Shown here: in pieces, positions 38,701 to 47,551 of the stretch
How positions within the stretch are numbered: position 1 is the first letter of the stretch
Layout of the letters: every line of letters starts with the position of its first letter
Source of the DNA: a virus
Reading direction: 5' to 3' (one strand)
IMG/VR virus record: IMGVR_UViG_3300008111_000006
Span: 1 to 64,000 of that record
Length of the DNA: 64,000 bases
Made by a program: the position numbers and the translations under genes
The notes under the pieces: model-generated
Databases searched by the model: none
What the model saw: only the letters and a program-made list of their open reading frames with translations
What the model was told of the DNA's origin: nothing

Positions 38701-41005
38701 TTTTTATTTTAGTATTGAGATAGAAAATTATGAATGTGATGTGTGTTTATTAGTTGACAATATAATGGTAAACGTATCTGATTGTAAAACAGATAGGATA
38801 GTTTCGATTAATAATTGTTTAATACCACAATTAAGTTGTGTAATAGATAACAAAAAATCTTGGGTGTATTATGAAGATGGTGTAGTTAAAGAAACCGTTT
38901 ATCCTAATGGTGAATGTAATGGTGAATCCATTACTAATTTTGAGGTGGTTAAAATAAATGCACCACAAGAAAGACTATGGACAGATTTAGAATATAGATA
39001 TACTAATTATGATAACTATCATTCAGATTTATTATTAAATGTTAAAAATACAACTTTTAGTATTGATCCTGCAAAATCTATAGAATGTGACGTATTTAAT
39101 TTTTGGAGAAATATTGATTGTGATAATTGTCCTACATCTAATAATTGCGATTCAGACAATTATATATTCCAAACCGCTGAAGATTATTTGTTTATGGAAG
39201 GTGACGATTACATCTTTCAAGATCAAATTATAACATATAGTAATTTTAATGATACATTAGATGTAACAGGAACTTCATTTAATTATAATTTAAATTTAGG
39301 TAATGCAACATTTAATAGTTTATCATTTAGTTGTGAAACATATACAAACACATTACAAAATCAAGTAATAGAACTTAAAAATAAGTATTATACATTAACT
39401 TCTAATTATTCAGATTCATTAAATTCAACTTATTACGATTTATTAGAAAAAGGTGAAACACTTTCTAATTTTTATATAAATAAAAATAATTGTGGTGGGG
39501 ATACTTTGGTTCTTAATAACAATAACCAAATTGGTAGTTTGTTTAATCTAATAGTAGAAGATAGTGATGGTACTTTAGGGTTATTTGATGTTTATACATA
39601 TTCAGGTACACCTACATATAGTGGTGGTTATATACAAGAAATTTTATCTGGTGTAACTGCACAAACATTCAACCAAACAAATAATTTGACTAAAGAATGT
39701 TGTGAATCTATTAACACTTTATTAAATGTTAATGGTATTAATGGTTTAGGATTAGGTAAAAATTATCAATGGGACGAAGAAAATAATTCTTGTAATTGGT
39801 ACAAAAATGACGATTGTTCTGATTGTAAAGGGGATTGTGAGTATTGTTCTAAAAGTAAAAGTTGTGTAAGTGGGGTAACTTCTGGTGATACATATAGTGT
39901 TTGTATTAACCCATTAGACTTTTTGGATATCGATACATCAAACATCAACATTAAAGATATTTTTGATGATTTAGTTTTAAGTAATTTGATAGATGCGAAA
40001 AGTAGACAAACAATTAGCGATTACCCATTATTAAGATTATTCTACGAACTTTATTTAAAGGCTAATAATTGTGGTAAAAATTTATCAAATAAATTTACAT
40101 ATGACAGTATGTTTGAATTTATGGATAAAATAGGTGACTACTGGTTAGATTTAATTGAACAAGTAGTTCCTGCAACTACAATATGGGAAGGTTGTGATAA
40201 TTCAGGTAAAATTTATAGGAATACTATATTCGATCAAAATAAATTTAAATATAAAAAATCTAGTTTAAATTTTGTAGATGCCACAGTAGTTTGTCCTTTA
40301 AGTGCACAAACAGAATATAGTATTGGTTCAAAAACTATTCATTCTTTAGTTGAACAAAAACCAATATACCCTACTAATCCTGAAATTGAGAATTTAAAAA
40401 AACGAATAAAATTTGAAAATATTCGTATCAATAATAATATTAGGGCGTTAAAAAACTATGAAAAAGTATTATGTTCGTTAAAATTAAAAGATGTTGACAC
40501 ACCAAATTTAAATAATCAAATACGACTATTAAATAATCAAATACAACTATTAAATAATTCGATAAAAGCTTTAAATAGTAAAGTACTTGGGTTGACATCT
40601 CAATTGGGTACTTTGGAAACAAAATATAAAGAACAACAAAATAATTTTGATAAAAATTTTATGAGTTGTAGTGGTTTATCAGAAACTTTAAAAACTGCGG
40701 AAGATAATTTAACTAATTATGTCCCTGGCACAACATCGTATGAAAGACAAAGAAATTTTATAGCATCGATTAAGGATAAATATTATAGATGTGTTAGAAA
40801 ATCAAATGTATTAGTAACTGATTATAACACTGTTTTTATAACTCAAATTTATGATACTAATGAATATGAAGGTAATGTTACTATAATAGGTGATGATGAT
40901 TGGGTTGACGGTGGACCTTTTAATAATAAAGAGTTAATTCATAACTGTGAGTCGTCTTGGGAAAGAGCTAGAAACTATTGGGATTACTTTTACAACAGAT
41001 CTTAA
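32747..41005 (+). CDS. Giant structural protein (2752 residues), possible gp7-like baseplate component
   Basis: One uninterrupted 8.3 kb frame. The N-terminal ~450 residues are beta-rich. Residues about 467-510 (RRIILNIAWLWKSKGSRKAVEFLFRFIG) match the K-x-KGT/S helix pattern of tail protein I and related wedge proteins. A Gly-rich segment follows (MYFQKGGGWYRETYG). The middle is Cys-rich with many YxxC repeats. Residues about 1470-1700 and 2560-2690 are coiled coil, including two 7-residue repeats (NQIRLLN/NQIQLLN). A Cys-rich knot (CSDCKGDCEYCSKSKSC) lies near residue 2360. Position after gp6 and before fibres fits a gp7-like wedge or a fibre-carrying arm. This is inference; the length is more than twice that of T4 gp7. 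Confidence 0.65.
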   Translation: MANKRIKVAGYAQRIFFNDNIEYRDFSPDLVGLQLTSDGGTTLFTNGNFTISTNLDPKPDTLFIQGKKSKFFTLEDIVESDTPQLEIQKNIKTKLNIDLTNPLSYIWYGSAKEMVKASLIEIQEKWPAAIYVDNKVGSVTGNNITNYVYDIESDESTFTVNSNYFINPYGIKYTIDAQYVGNNDSANPLRNFTLNYGSYLIEHNGISKKIKSITPSTQKTNSTIELVVEGNPFPELTGIYIPQLSFLFNNVDGSIPYFIKPNESEIEKFFSGLNELQSNLLNRNIYPKYKSEVISTNYTDDGVLLTSKSVLTFPVLDDGYNLNFFDSFYIAYIDQLNDLGKGLDDTKTDIIVRKYTTEAISSFDTVPRADGNDLVLNGEKATKLLRIYGVEFDYVKKYINAIKFAHVVTYDKKNNVPDTLIKDLALMLGFEPINFIDSSSLSKLFLPSNGSGLFSGTSTNLTESEIDVELYRRIILNIAWLWKSKGSRKAVEFLFRFIGAPESLANFNEYVVIVDKPLDMVEIKKLLYLYTGDVNLDNIPYDENGFPLPPINGDIVISNYIDPETGEIVENDFTEMYFQKGGGWYRETYGSNSPIVLNGNNPHVGKYDGGNEYLQYFSRCFIPNFDNEPTVTLTAKTLVQNYFINYNYGIFNGINDNSEIFTNQLTFNALTNSYQPINECLNVNYSIIETPLQNDGKTTLQQAFSGAQAEYNRYLQLIKENSYLQYSPEWETIKNNYELSLKNCLNEISTENCDINKTLEICLSENPKDLVVYSCNNLNLENASPFIYYTNSDGVKVSFDEFPSCCASQDAKYVSYVNEYGRQTEYCSSLAPCVGNPISTLPNGVIEFEMVNNTTPKDIIQIETRCFQYINTTISFEDFSARVDATSYVSDFCLGFVDREFTYQYGYGRTNCGTYFKEVTCNSTSIVSSPECCAWYGYGFEIIEQGDYKFIVCKEKNQLTTPGPRRTGIGTKYYNEYTLPIIDFSVNSSYYNLQNPIGDVYNYYSTEIFWDNFNKARIVKEVVPGSKSLSLQPSSVLQDPSLMTPSNWKVDSIDEYGRVSFTPKTFTDNFILDWYSSDLLSDLYKTVATYYGYKFSKFTFDYNNNVLVPFVGDNLYSDRPNSVITAAVDSNRVACGDVNSVAVVFASEKWKGFNLPKLDDCSCTIDFSFDYMLKYDVNNLTRCASGISCYPAFIYDNTIDNINCLNFVAFTNNANTSVNLQRNFNDSTFVTEEYVLWQNSTILEPNVECCKAVTGNVVAFREWAESNQTWVKKIEDTYIAIYQRNTSVLNSLDFDYTPIYNQAIKYFDLKSIFYDSLPYAVISEGVGGFDGSGKECFTPDFTEEPCNILYENYITTQNVCSLNMPLECGLWSKLYGDYEKLSSEVTRLIEEYNTNIADCGGTTYNQVVPYSYESVSPSESNYVPPMAEMVVVDKERTLNSLETQKVEQIAILRADEVTLTSNINDLKNTIGEKESTNIVIRKALTSVNSDLDCSIYEVSIKEIDNFNYKEYCNTIIYNGGINDGSKNVDYNNCVSTKTIENSEQKLVYSELLNSCILKNQLNSQLVNSKFENNQVLTTTLENQIQQLNVKINELTTNANSVIAVNESYQNSKLLENDTQNTINVVSEILNVSPQSITDSSGNLVISDSQKLKLNVELTKNESQISGLNRDVQNYFDSLNENIQNQKYIEYGTNFIQNDLKTNINNINLVDPPITQPTTQRIGISPTTDNKISNMDYNQYTGEFNNLTWVKPDYNPITEEFIPVRTDYNQFITEDLIPTKPINNGFDASIGGEYNKTEEVAQVVNVGTGNFSDCCLAYLKLKENNTIQVLNDILLDVQESINFIKTNVYNAYNRWNDTLENSYENYIESSTNYLKYIDDLKINFKLFVDNNNIDVNNSIDTSLTYLPYTQSINPIWEFNPSEGYSGILLEGDEQSLALVEESIFDTLSSKNINYNSNLFEPDWKTFNFTIPECVCDDLRRLYPNKDFYFSIEIENYECDVCLLVDNIMVNVSDCKTDRIVSINNCLIPQLSCVIDNKKSWVYYEDGVVKETVYPNGECNGESITNFEVVKINAPQERLWTDLEYRYTNYDNYHSDLLLNVKNTTFSIDPAKSIECDVFNFWRNIDCDNCPTSNNCDSDNYIFQTAEDYLFMEGDDYIFQDQIITYSNFNDTLDVTGTSFNYNLNLGNATFNSLSFSCETYTNTLQNQVIELKNKYYTLTSNYSDSLNSTYYDLLEKGETLSNFYINKNNCGGDTLVLNNNNQIGSLFNLIVEDSDGTLGLFDVYTYSGTPTYSGGYIQEILSGVTAQTFNQTNNLTKECCESINTLLNVNGINGLGLGKNYQWDEENNSCNWYKNDDCSDCKGDCEYCSKSKSCVSGVTSGDTYSVCINPLDFLDIDTSNINIKDIFDDLVLSNLIDAKSRQTISDYPLLRLFYELYLKANNCGKNLSNKFTYDSMFEFMDKIGDYWLDLIEQVVPATTIWEGCDNSGKIYRNTIFDQNKFKYKKSSLNFVDATVVCPLSAQTEYSIGSKTIHSLVEQKPIYPTNPEIENLKKRIKFENIRINNNIRALKNYEKVLCSLKLKDVDTPNLNNQIRLLNNQIQLLNNSIKALNSKVLGLTSQLGTLETKYKEQQNNFDKNFMSCSGLSETLKTAEDNLTNYVPGTTSYERQRNFIASIKDKYYRCVRKSNVLVTDYNTVFITQIYDTNEYEGNVTIIGDDDWVDGGPFNNKELIHNCESSWERARNYWDYFYNRS
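40511..40552 (+). repeat. Two tandem 21-base units
   Basis: AATAATCAAATACGACTATT plus A, repeated with one change, encodes two heptads (NNQIRLL/NNQIQLL) of the C-terminal coiled coil of the giant structural protein. Confidence 0.75.
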
Positions 41006-41037
41006 ATAATTATTGGTATCAAAATCAATAAAGAGTA

Positions 41038-41050
41038 ATATTTATTAATA
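41038..41050 (+). promoter_or_regulatory. Recurrent ATATTTATTAATA element abutting a start
   Basis: Exact 13-mer ending directly before the ATG at 41051, in a 45-base gap that begins the fibre module. See the other copies at 10404, 30939 and 63728. Confidence 0.45.
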
Positions 41051-43951
41051 ATGGCAAAAATAAGTGGTAAAATAATAAATCCTATAAAAAGTGGTGGTGA
41101 GGTTATTAGAGAAATTGAGACACCTGTTGTTTTAAGAGTTGGTACAGACATTAACTATCAAGCATCATCTCTGTCTTCTTTTTTAGAAACCGAATCAGCA
41201 TTGTTTTTACCAACAAATTTATCTATGATAGATAATATTTTTGTATTATCTAAACCAGAAAAATATGGGCAGTCTATTTTTAGAGATAAATTAATTGAAA
41301 AAACTATTCCATTATATTTTTCTGGTAATAGTAGTGATAGTATTTTAACTACCCCAATAATACCTAATAATCAAATTAGATATATTGATGGGGGTAGAAA
41401 ATATCAATTATTGGCTAGTAGGGGAGAAAGTTTACATATTGAAGTGGATATAAGTAATACTGAACCTTATATTCATGTGGAGAGGTCAGATTTTGATAGT
41501 TTTGATTTTCCTCAAATTACGATGAGATCTGTTCGTAAAATTCCTACATCTAGTGCGGAAACTTTATGTGGTCCTGTATCTTATACTGGGTATACATATG
41601 ATAGATTAAACTATAATTGGTTTTTTGGGCAAAATGTGGGTATAAGTTTTAACCCAATACAAAATGGTAATAATCCAATTACGATAAGTGGTGCGATGGT
41701 AACGCAGGAAGGATGCTCATCAATATCTAACGAAGAAGGTAAGTTATTGTTTTACACTAATGGTGAAACAGTATTTACTAGTGCTAATACTATTATGCTT
41801 AGTGGTGATAGTTTATCTAGTTCAGGAACATCAACACAATCGTCAATTATTGTCCCTAGACCGAATACGGATAAATATTATATATTTACTACTAACTATA
41901 ATGGTTTAACAAATGGGTTTAATTATTCTATAGTAGACATGAGTTTACAAAATGGTGACGGTCAAGTTACTACAAAAAATATACAACTAATTAGTAACCC
42001 TTTAACTGAAAAAGTTACTGCTTGTAGCCATAGTAATGGTGAAGATTATTGGGTAATAACACACACAAGTGGTGATAGTACATATTATAGTTATTACGTT
42101 TCGTCTATAGGTTTAACTGCACCAGTAACTACAAATATTGGTAGTGTTCACAATACTGTTAGGGGGTATATGAAAACATCTCCAGATGGTAATAAATTAA
42201 TTTCTTTACTATATGATGAAGACATTATAGATATTTTAGATTTTGAAAGTTCTGCAGGTACACTATCTAATTTGATTAGTATTACGGGAATGACATTTAA
42301 TGTTGGTCCGTATGGTTTAGAATTTTCTTCAGATTCGTCTAAGTTCTATGTTTCTGATGGTGCAGGCGAAAAAATCTACCAATTTGATTTATCATATACA
42401 TCGGCAACGGAAATGGTTAATAATGTAATAGAGGTGGCAGATATTAGTGGGGCTACTTTAGGTGCATTACAAATGGGTCCTGATGAGAGAATTTATGTGG
42501 CAGATTATAATAGTGATAAATTACATATAATACATAGGCCAAATGGTTTAGGTGTTCAATGTAATTTTCAGGAAGATGGATTCACATTAACATCGTCTAC
42601 AGTGACAGGTACAACATCATTGTGGGGATTACCAAACGTCATCACTTCTAAAAGTATTTCTTGTGATAGATGTGTGTTTATAACCCCAAAAACTCAATCA
42701 GGTTTTCAGTTTGATTTATTGGTTAATAACATAAATGGAGTTATTGAAACAAATAAGTTATCGTATTATGGTGAGATTTATAAATACAATAGTAATACAC
42801 AAGTTTTTAATAATTCTGCATTGTATAATTTTTCACTACCATATGAAACTTTAACTGCAAATACAGGTAACACAATTTTTATACCTTCTTTGAACATAGG
42901 TGAAGGGGAATTTTTATTAAAATCTTATTGGAATTATGATGTCAATACACTTTTGGCTAAACAACAATTAGTAAGAAAGAATAGTTTAGACACATATAAA
43001 AGAGGTAATTTATATGGTATCTACTATCCTGAAACAGATTGGTATTTTATTAATATTTTTTCTGCGGATAAACCACTATTTAATAATAGTGTTGCACCAT
43101 CTCCACCATCTTTAAACACATTTACCGTTTCGACACAATTTACTAATTCAGGACAAACTGATTATTTTATAGATGGGTTATCTGACCCAATAGTAAGTTA
43201 TAATGGTTCTGTATTGGCAAAGGATATTGAGTATAGTGCTATAACAACAGGTGCAACACCATTTATAAGACTTTCATTTAGTCCATTAGATAATCAAATA
43301 TTAACATACGCATTTATTTCAAACGGTAAAACAAATGATTTATTGGCAGACACATATCCGATAACGTCACCAATCAGTAGTGGGGTAACTCAATCTACGT
43401 CAGATAGAGTATTTTTTAATACAACTACTTTAAAATATGAATTTTATTTAACTAGTTCTCCAGCAACTGATGTAGTTTTATCTTTAAATGGATCAATTTT
43501 GTCTAAAGATATCGAATATTATAGATCAATTAGTGACAATAGAAGAATAATTTTAGAAAATAATTTAAATGTTGGAGATGTATTAGAGGCGTTTTATGTT
43601 CCTAACGCAGCGATTAATGGTGGAATAAGTACAAACACACCAATAATAAGTTGGTCAATAAATAGTGCACCATCTACCGAAATATATGGTCGTTTTACTG
43701 TTGAGATTACTTCTTCAACAGACATAGAGTTCCAAAGTGTCATATATAGTGAAATAGTAGACTATGAATTAAATCAAAAAACTTATAGTAAGATGATAAC
43801 GTTGACAAATGCGGTGGCAGGAGATAAATTTATATATAGAGTTAAAAATGAAAAATTTTATACACCAATTATAGGTGAAACTATTTATGATGTGTCATAT
43901 AGTGATGTAAATAAAATACAAATATTGACAAATGCTGGTAATGCATATTAA
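41051..43951 (+). CDS. Tail fibre/receptor-binding protein with T9SS-type beta-propeller
   Basis: 966 residues. Residues 1-180 are an N-terminal attachment region (SGKIINPIKSGGEVIREIE). Residues about 185-540 form a beta-propeller whose blades read NWFFGQNVGISF, EGCSSISNEEGKLLFYTNG, STQSSIIVPRP, YYIFTTNY, NGEDYWVITHTSG, GYMKTSPDGNKL and YGLEFSSDSSKFYVSDG. That series is the hallmark of the large secreted Flavobacteriia/Cytophagia proteins that usually end in T9SS or gliding-motility C-terminal domains. Then come beta domains and two tandem units (NGSVLAKDIEY and NGSILSKDIEY) of a kind common in phage fibres. No T9SS signal is present, so the propeller was placed in a virion protein. A receptor-binding role is inferred from the neighbouring fibre genes. 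Confidence 0.75.
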   Translation: MAKISGKIINPIKSGGEVIREIETPVVLRVGTDINYQASSLSSFLETESALFLPTNLSMIDNIFVLSKPEKYGQSIFRDKLIEKTIPLYFSGNSSDSILTTPIIPNNQIRYIDGGRKYQLLASRGESLHIEVDISNTEPYIHVERSDFDSFDFPQITMRSVRKIPTSSAETLCGPVSYTGYTYDRLNYNWFFGQNVGISFNPIQNGNNPITISGAMVTQEGCSSISNEEGKLLFYTNGETVFTSANTIMLSGDSLSSSGTSTQSSIIVPRPNTDKYYIFTTNYNGLTNGFNYSIVDMSLQNGDGQVTTKNIQLISNPLTEKVTACSHSNGEDYWVITHTSGDSTYYSYYVSSIGLTAPVTTNIGSVHNTVRGYMKTSPDGNKLISLLYDEDIIDILDFESSAGTLSNLISITGMTFNVGPYGLEFSSDSSKFYVSDGAGEKIYQFDLSYTSATEMVNNVIEVADISGATLGALQMGPDERIYVADYNSDKLHIIHRPNGLGVQCNFQEDGFTLTSSTVTGTTSLWGLPNVITSKSISCDRCVFITPKTQSGFQFDLLVNNINGVIETNKLSYYGEIYKYNSNTQVFNNSALYNFSLPYETLTANTGNTIFIPSLNIGEGEFLLKSYWNYDVNTLLAKQQLVRKNSLDTYKRGNLYGIYYPETDWYFINIFSADKPLFNNSVAPSPPSLNTFTVSTQFTNSGQTDYFIDGLSDPIVSYNGSVLAKDIEYSAITTGATPFIRLSFSPLDNQILTYAFISNGKTNDLLADTYPITSPISSGVTQSTSDRVFFNTTTLKYEFYLTSSPATDVVLSLNGSILSKDIEYYRSISDNRRIILENNLNVGDVLEAFYVPNAAINGGISTNTPIISWSINSAPSTEIYGRFTVEITSSTDIEFQSVIYSEIVDYELNQKTYSKMITLTNAVAGDKFIYRVKNEKFYTPIIGETIYDVSYSDVNKIQILTNAGNAY

Positions 43952-43965
43952 TAATTAAAAATTAG

Positions 43966-43975
43966 AATATTTATT
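43966..43975 (+). promoter_or_regulatory. AATATTTATT variant element
   Basis: AATATTTATT lies 15 bases before the ATG at 43991, followed by AAATAAAGGGAA, the closest thing to a Shine-Dalgarno-like AAGGGA in this part of the window. Confidence 0.3.
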
Positions 43976-43990
43976 TAAAAATAAAGGGAA

Positions 43991-46225
43991 ATGAGTTACA
44001 TAAATAAACAAAGTACTACGTTAGTAAGAGTAAAACTAACAGATATAGGTAGAGAACAATTAGCAAAAGGACAATTAACCTTCACCAACTACATTATAGG
44101 TGATTCTGAGGTTGATTATAATTACGTAAAGGGTTGGAAAGAATTTGTCCCATCTGCTGGGGCAGCAACAGGACAATTTTATTTTACTAATCCTGATGGT
44201 AACATTCAAAAAAATATATTCTCTAAAGTACTGAGACCAAAAGATGATAATCCATTTTTCTCTACTTTTCTACTTAATCAAAGTAACCAGTTTTTATTTC
44301 CTTTAAATCAACAAAGTAATATACAATTAATTAAAGGTTTAGTGTCTAATAAGGCAGAAGATAGAGGTTTCTTTTCTGGATCAACAGTAGACACAGGATT
44401 AATTGCTCAATCAGATACTAAATTTATAAAAGAGAGTGGTACTATAGATTTAGGTAAATTTAATGGTAATATTAATTTAAGTACATATACACAAGGGGTT
44501 TTAGTTTTAGATACTCCATTAACTGCAACTAGCGTAAACGATTATATAGTATTTAGATTTAGTAATCCAACATTAGGTAACGTTACTGGAGACACTATGA
44601 CTGCAGCGACAATAAATACTACTTATAGTATCACATATTTAAGTGGTTCGACAATAAGGGTAGATAGAACATTACCTACATTAAGTGCATACTCAGGCAC
44701 AATTATTAGTTATTATACAATACCTGGTGGTGATGATCCCACAGATAGTTATTATGGATTAAATTCACTTACTGCGTATTGGAATACAGGTACACTATCC
44801 TTCGAAAGTAGTTGTGATGTTTGTGTTGAGAACATACCTGTATGGAATATGAATAATGTTTGGACAGAAAACCCCGCAGGACTTTATAAAGATTCGCCAG
44901 TTAATTTTCACGAACATAATTTATTTGGTTCTGAAGAATACACTGGTACAAAACAATATTTAGGGTATAATGAAAATTTAGTTTGTGATACTAATGACGC
45001 TAATTCTATATGTGGTGTTAATGAGTCAATTAGTTATATTGACCCATATAGAAAATCTATTTCTATAATACATTATACGAATAGTTGTATTTCTAATTTT
45101 TATGGTGAACAATTTTACATTGATGCAGAAACTGGTAAACTTTTAAATTTAGATATACCTGTTATGTGGCATAGAAGAAATGATGTTGGTACATCAAGTG
45201 GTACGACATTAGGTATGAGATTTACATCTGATGGAGTTAAGAAAACATTGAGTTCTAATAATGATGTAGAATATTATGATTTAATAGAGTATAGTGGAAT
45301 GTCAGTTACACCTACACTACCTTTAGTAGTTGGTAAAGTTTTCCCTCAATTACAAATAGTTGTTATCGATAATGAGGAATTAATTGCGGCTATGTCATAT
45401 AGATCGAATAGAAATTATACATTACCTGATTTATCAGCGGAATTAATAACATCGGTTAGTGGTAATTGTACGGGAGTTCTTAAAGCTGGTGAGAGAATGT
45501 ATTTAACTTATTGGTTAGAGAACGTAGGAACAGGTACGACTAATGTTACAACACCTATATTACCTTGCCAAAGATATTCGGTTATAGATAATAACACTAG
45601 TTCAGATAAAGACGTTCAGTTTAGAATTAACAATCTTGGTCAATTACCATATATGAGGAAAAAAGAAGATGCGTCTTATGACGGATATGGATTCTTTGCA
45701 GATACATTTAAAGTGTTGGCACAAGTGGTTAACCCAAATACTCAGTTAAGACCGATACCATCTAATTGGAAGGTTATGGACTTCACTAGTAATAAAATTA
45801 CAGTCAATAGTGGTGAAACAATTAGTCCATCATTATTAGAAAACCAAAATCCTAATATTACTGGATTTATTATGACAGGTTCACTTTATAGTGGGTCGTC
45901 TACATTTAATTTAGGTGCAGAATTGGATATGCCTAACGCTAGTTACTATGGTAGATTAAACTTTGGTAAAGAAAGATTATTCTATGGTAACCTTAGAACA
46001 TATATAGGGGCAACAATATACAAGTCACTATTCAATATAAATGTTGATGGGGCAACTATATCATCTAGTAGTAATCCAACATATGAGTTTGGTTATGACA
46101 GATATATAAGTGAGATTGGTATATTAGATAGTAGTCAAAATTTAGTTTTGGTGGGTAAATTATCCAGACCAATAAGATTGGCTGATTCTACAACCGCTTC
46201 AATAGAATTAACAATAGATTTTTAA
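43991..46225 (+). CDS. Tail fibre/collar-type protein A
   Basis: 744 residues. The first ~45 residues (VRVKLTDIGREQLAKGQLT, then FTNYIIGDSEVDYN) match the start of phage tail-collar fibre proteins (LTxxGxxxLA...GDS), and the C-terminal ~45 residues (YISEIGILDSSQNLVLVGK) match their second conserved element (ISEIGxxDxxxNLxxxGK). The same two ends occur in the next gene, so the pair are paralogues that differ in the middle. The middle is beta-rich, with a VCDTNDANSICGVNESISYIDP-like stretch. A role as distal fibre or fibre attachment protein is inferred. Confidence 0.7.
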   Translation: MSYINKQSTTLVRVKLTDIGREQLAKGQLTFTNYIIGDSEVDYNYVKGWKEFVPSAGAATGQFYFTNPDGNIQKNIFSKVLRPKDDNPFFSTFLLNQSNQFLFPLNQQSNIQLIKGLVSNKAEDRGFFSGSTVDTGLIAQSDTKFIKESGTIDLGKFNGNINLSTYTQGVLVLDTPLTATSVNDYIVFRFSNPTLGNVTGDTMTAATINTTYSITYLSGSTIRVDRTLPTLSAYSGTIISYYTIPGGDDPTDSYYGLNSLTAYWNTGTLSFESSCDVCVENIPVWNMNNVWTENPAGLYKDSPVNFHEHNLFGSEEYTGTKQYLGYNENLVCDTNDANSICGVNESISYIDPYRKSISIIHYTNSCISNFYGEQFYIDAETGKLLNLDIPVMWHRRNDVGTSSGTTLGMRFTSDGVKKTLSSNNDVEYYDLIEYSGMSVTPTLPLVVGKVFPQLQIVVIDNEELIAAMSYRSNRNYTLPDLSAELITSVSGNCTGVLKAGERMYLTYWLENVGTGTTNVTTPILPCQRYSVIDNNTSSDKDVQFRINNLGQLPYMRKKEDASYDGYGFFADTFKVLAQVVNPNTQLRPIPSNWKVMDFTSNKITVNSGETISPSLLENQNPNITGFIMTGSLYSGSSTFNLGAELDMPNASYYGRLNFGKERLFYGNLRTYIGATIYKSLFNINVDGATISSSSNPTYEFGYDRYISEIGILDSSQNLVLVGKLSRPIRLADSTTASIELTIDF

Positions 46226-46235
46226 ATATAAAAAA

Positions 46236-47531
46236 ATGGGATTTATAAATAGTGCAACAACAGTATCAATTAGAGCTAGATTAACTAATCTTGGAAGAGA
46301 AAGATTATTGACTGGTAATAATACAATATTCTCTCACTTTATTTTAGGTGATTCAGATGCAAATTACAATACAGAAACTCCATTACCTACTGGTAGAATA
46401 CCTGTTGATAGTGGGGATTTAGGTAATGATAACGGAACAAACGATAATATTTCCGCAAATGTAGACATTAATAGTAAATTATTTGTCACTGTTGCACCTA
46501 TTATTAAGAAAACTGTTGAACCTAATTCATCTTCGGTAAGTTTGATTGTTAGTGAAATAGGTGAGACTACATTAACTGGTTCTAATTTAACGTATTTACA
46601 AATGGATAAAACTAATACGACTAATATAAACACAAACTATTTTAAATCTTTATCCTTACCAATAAAATTAGATACGGTTAACATTTTTACAGGAACTACA
46701 TCACAAAATGGTGGTTGGTCAGATACACCTTTTAGTGGATTAGGTGTGACAAAAGTGTTGATGGGTATTATTGATAATAGTAAATATGGTGAGATAATAG
46801 ATGGTAAAAGTGTTAAAATTAATTTACCTGTTTATACTGGATTTACTAGTGGTGGGGTAGGTACAGGAATAACTACTTATAATATTTATAGTACATTTCC
46901 TAGAACAACTATTTCTAAGACAGAATTAGATAATCATTATATTGATGAGAGTAGTTATCCACAGTCTTTATTTGGTAGAAAAATTAATGTATCTTATTTA
47001 GTTTCCGATCAAATAAAAAAACCAAATAACGATTCAACAAAAAGTTGGTCGACAGGGTATGATACATTTAAACCATTTAGTTTAAATTCTAAGGAATTAA
47101 TTAATGTTCAAACAGTATCATCTACAGGTATTAACGCTGATGAAATAGTGGGTGTTATTTATTTAGATAAAGGTATTTTTGCGATAACTAATCAAACAAT
47201 AGTTAATAATATTGCAACTAATTTTAGTGGTGATACAGACACAAATACTATAAATACTGGTTTAAATCTTTACTATTATAGTGCGAGTACTTATAATACG
47301 GTAATCGATAGTGTACAAAAAGATTTAGTTCAGAATATTGTTTGTATCGCAGCAAGAGGTGAGTTTTACAATTCACAAAATGAAACATTAACAGTTTATG
47401 ATGATGTTAGAATTAGTGAAGTGGCAATAACAGATACCGCAGGAAATATTTTAGCGATAGGTAAAACAGATAGACATATTGTGAAAAAGAAAAATGATTT
47501 TGTAGTATTCGATGTACAAATTATAATATAA
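46236..47531 (+). CDS. Tail fibre/collar-type protein B
   Basis: 431 residues, paralogue of the upstream gene. N-terminus: SIRARLTNLGRERLLTGNNT then HFILGDSDANYN. C-terminus: VRISEVAITDTAGNILAIGK. The middle 300 residues are unrelated to those of the upstream protein and rich in Thr/Ser/Gly, as in fibre shafts. The gene lies 10 bases after its paralogue and closes the structural operon; the resolvase gene begins 20 bases further on. Different middles on the same ends suggest swappable adaptor-type fibres. Confidence 0.7.
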   Translation: MGFINSATTVSIRARLTNLGRERLLTGNNTIFSHFILGDSDANYNTETPLPTGRIPVDSGDLGNDNGTNDNISANVDINSKLFVTVAPIIKKTVEPNSSSVSLIVSEIGETTLTGSNLTYLQMDKTNTTNINTNYFKSLSLPIKLDTVNIFTGTTSQNGGWSDTPFSGLGVTKVLMGIIDNSKYGEIIDGKSVKINLPVYTGFTSGGVGTGITTYNIYSTFPRTTISKTELDNHYIDESSYPQSLFGRKINVSYLVSDQIKKPNNDSTKSWSTGYDTFKPFSLNSKELINVQTVSSTGINADEIVGVIYLDKGIFAITNQTIVNNIATNFSGDTDTNTINTGLNLYYYSASTYNTVIDSVQKDLVQNIVCIAARGEFYNSQNETLTVYDDVRISEVAITDTAGNILAIGKTDRHIVKKKNDFVVFDVQIII

Positions 47532-47551
47532 CATTTTTTATTAAAGTTTTT

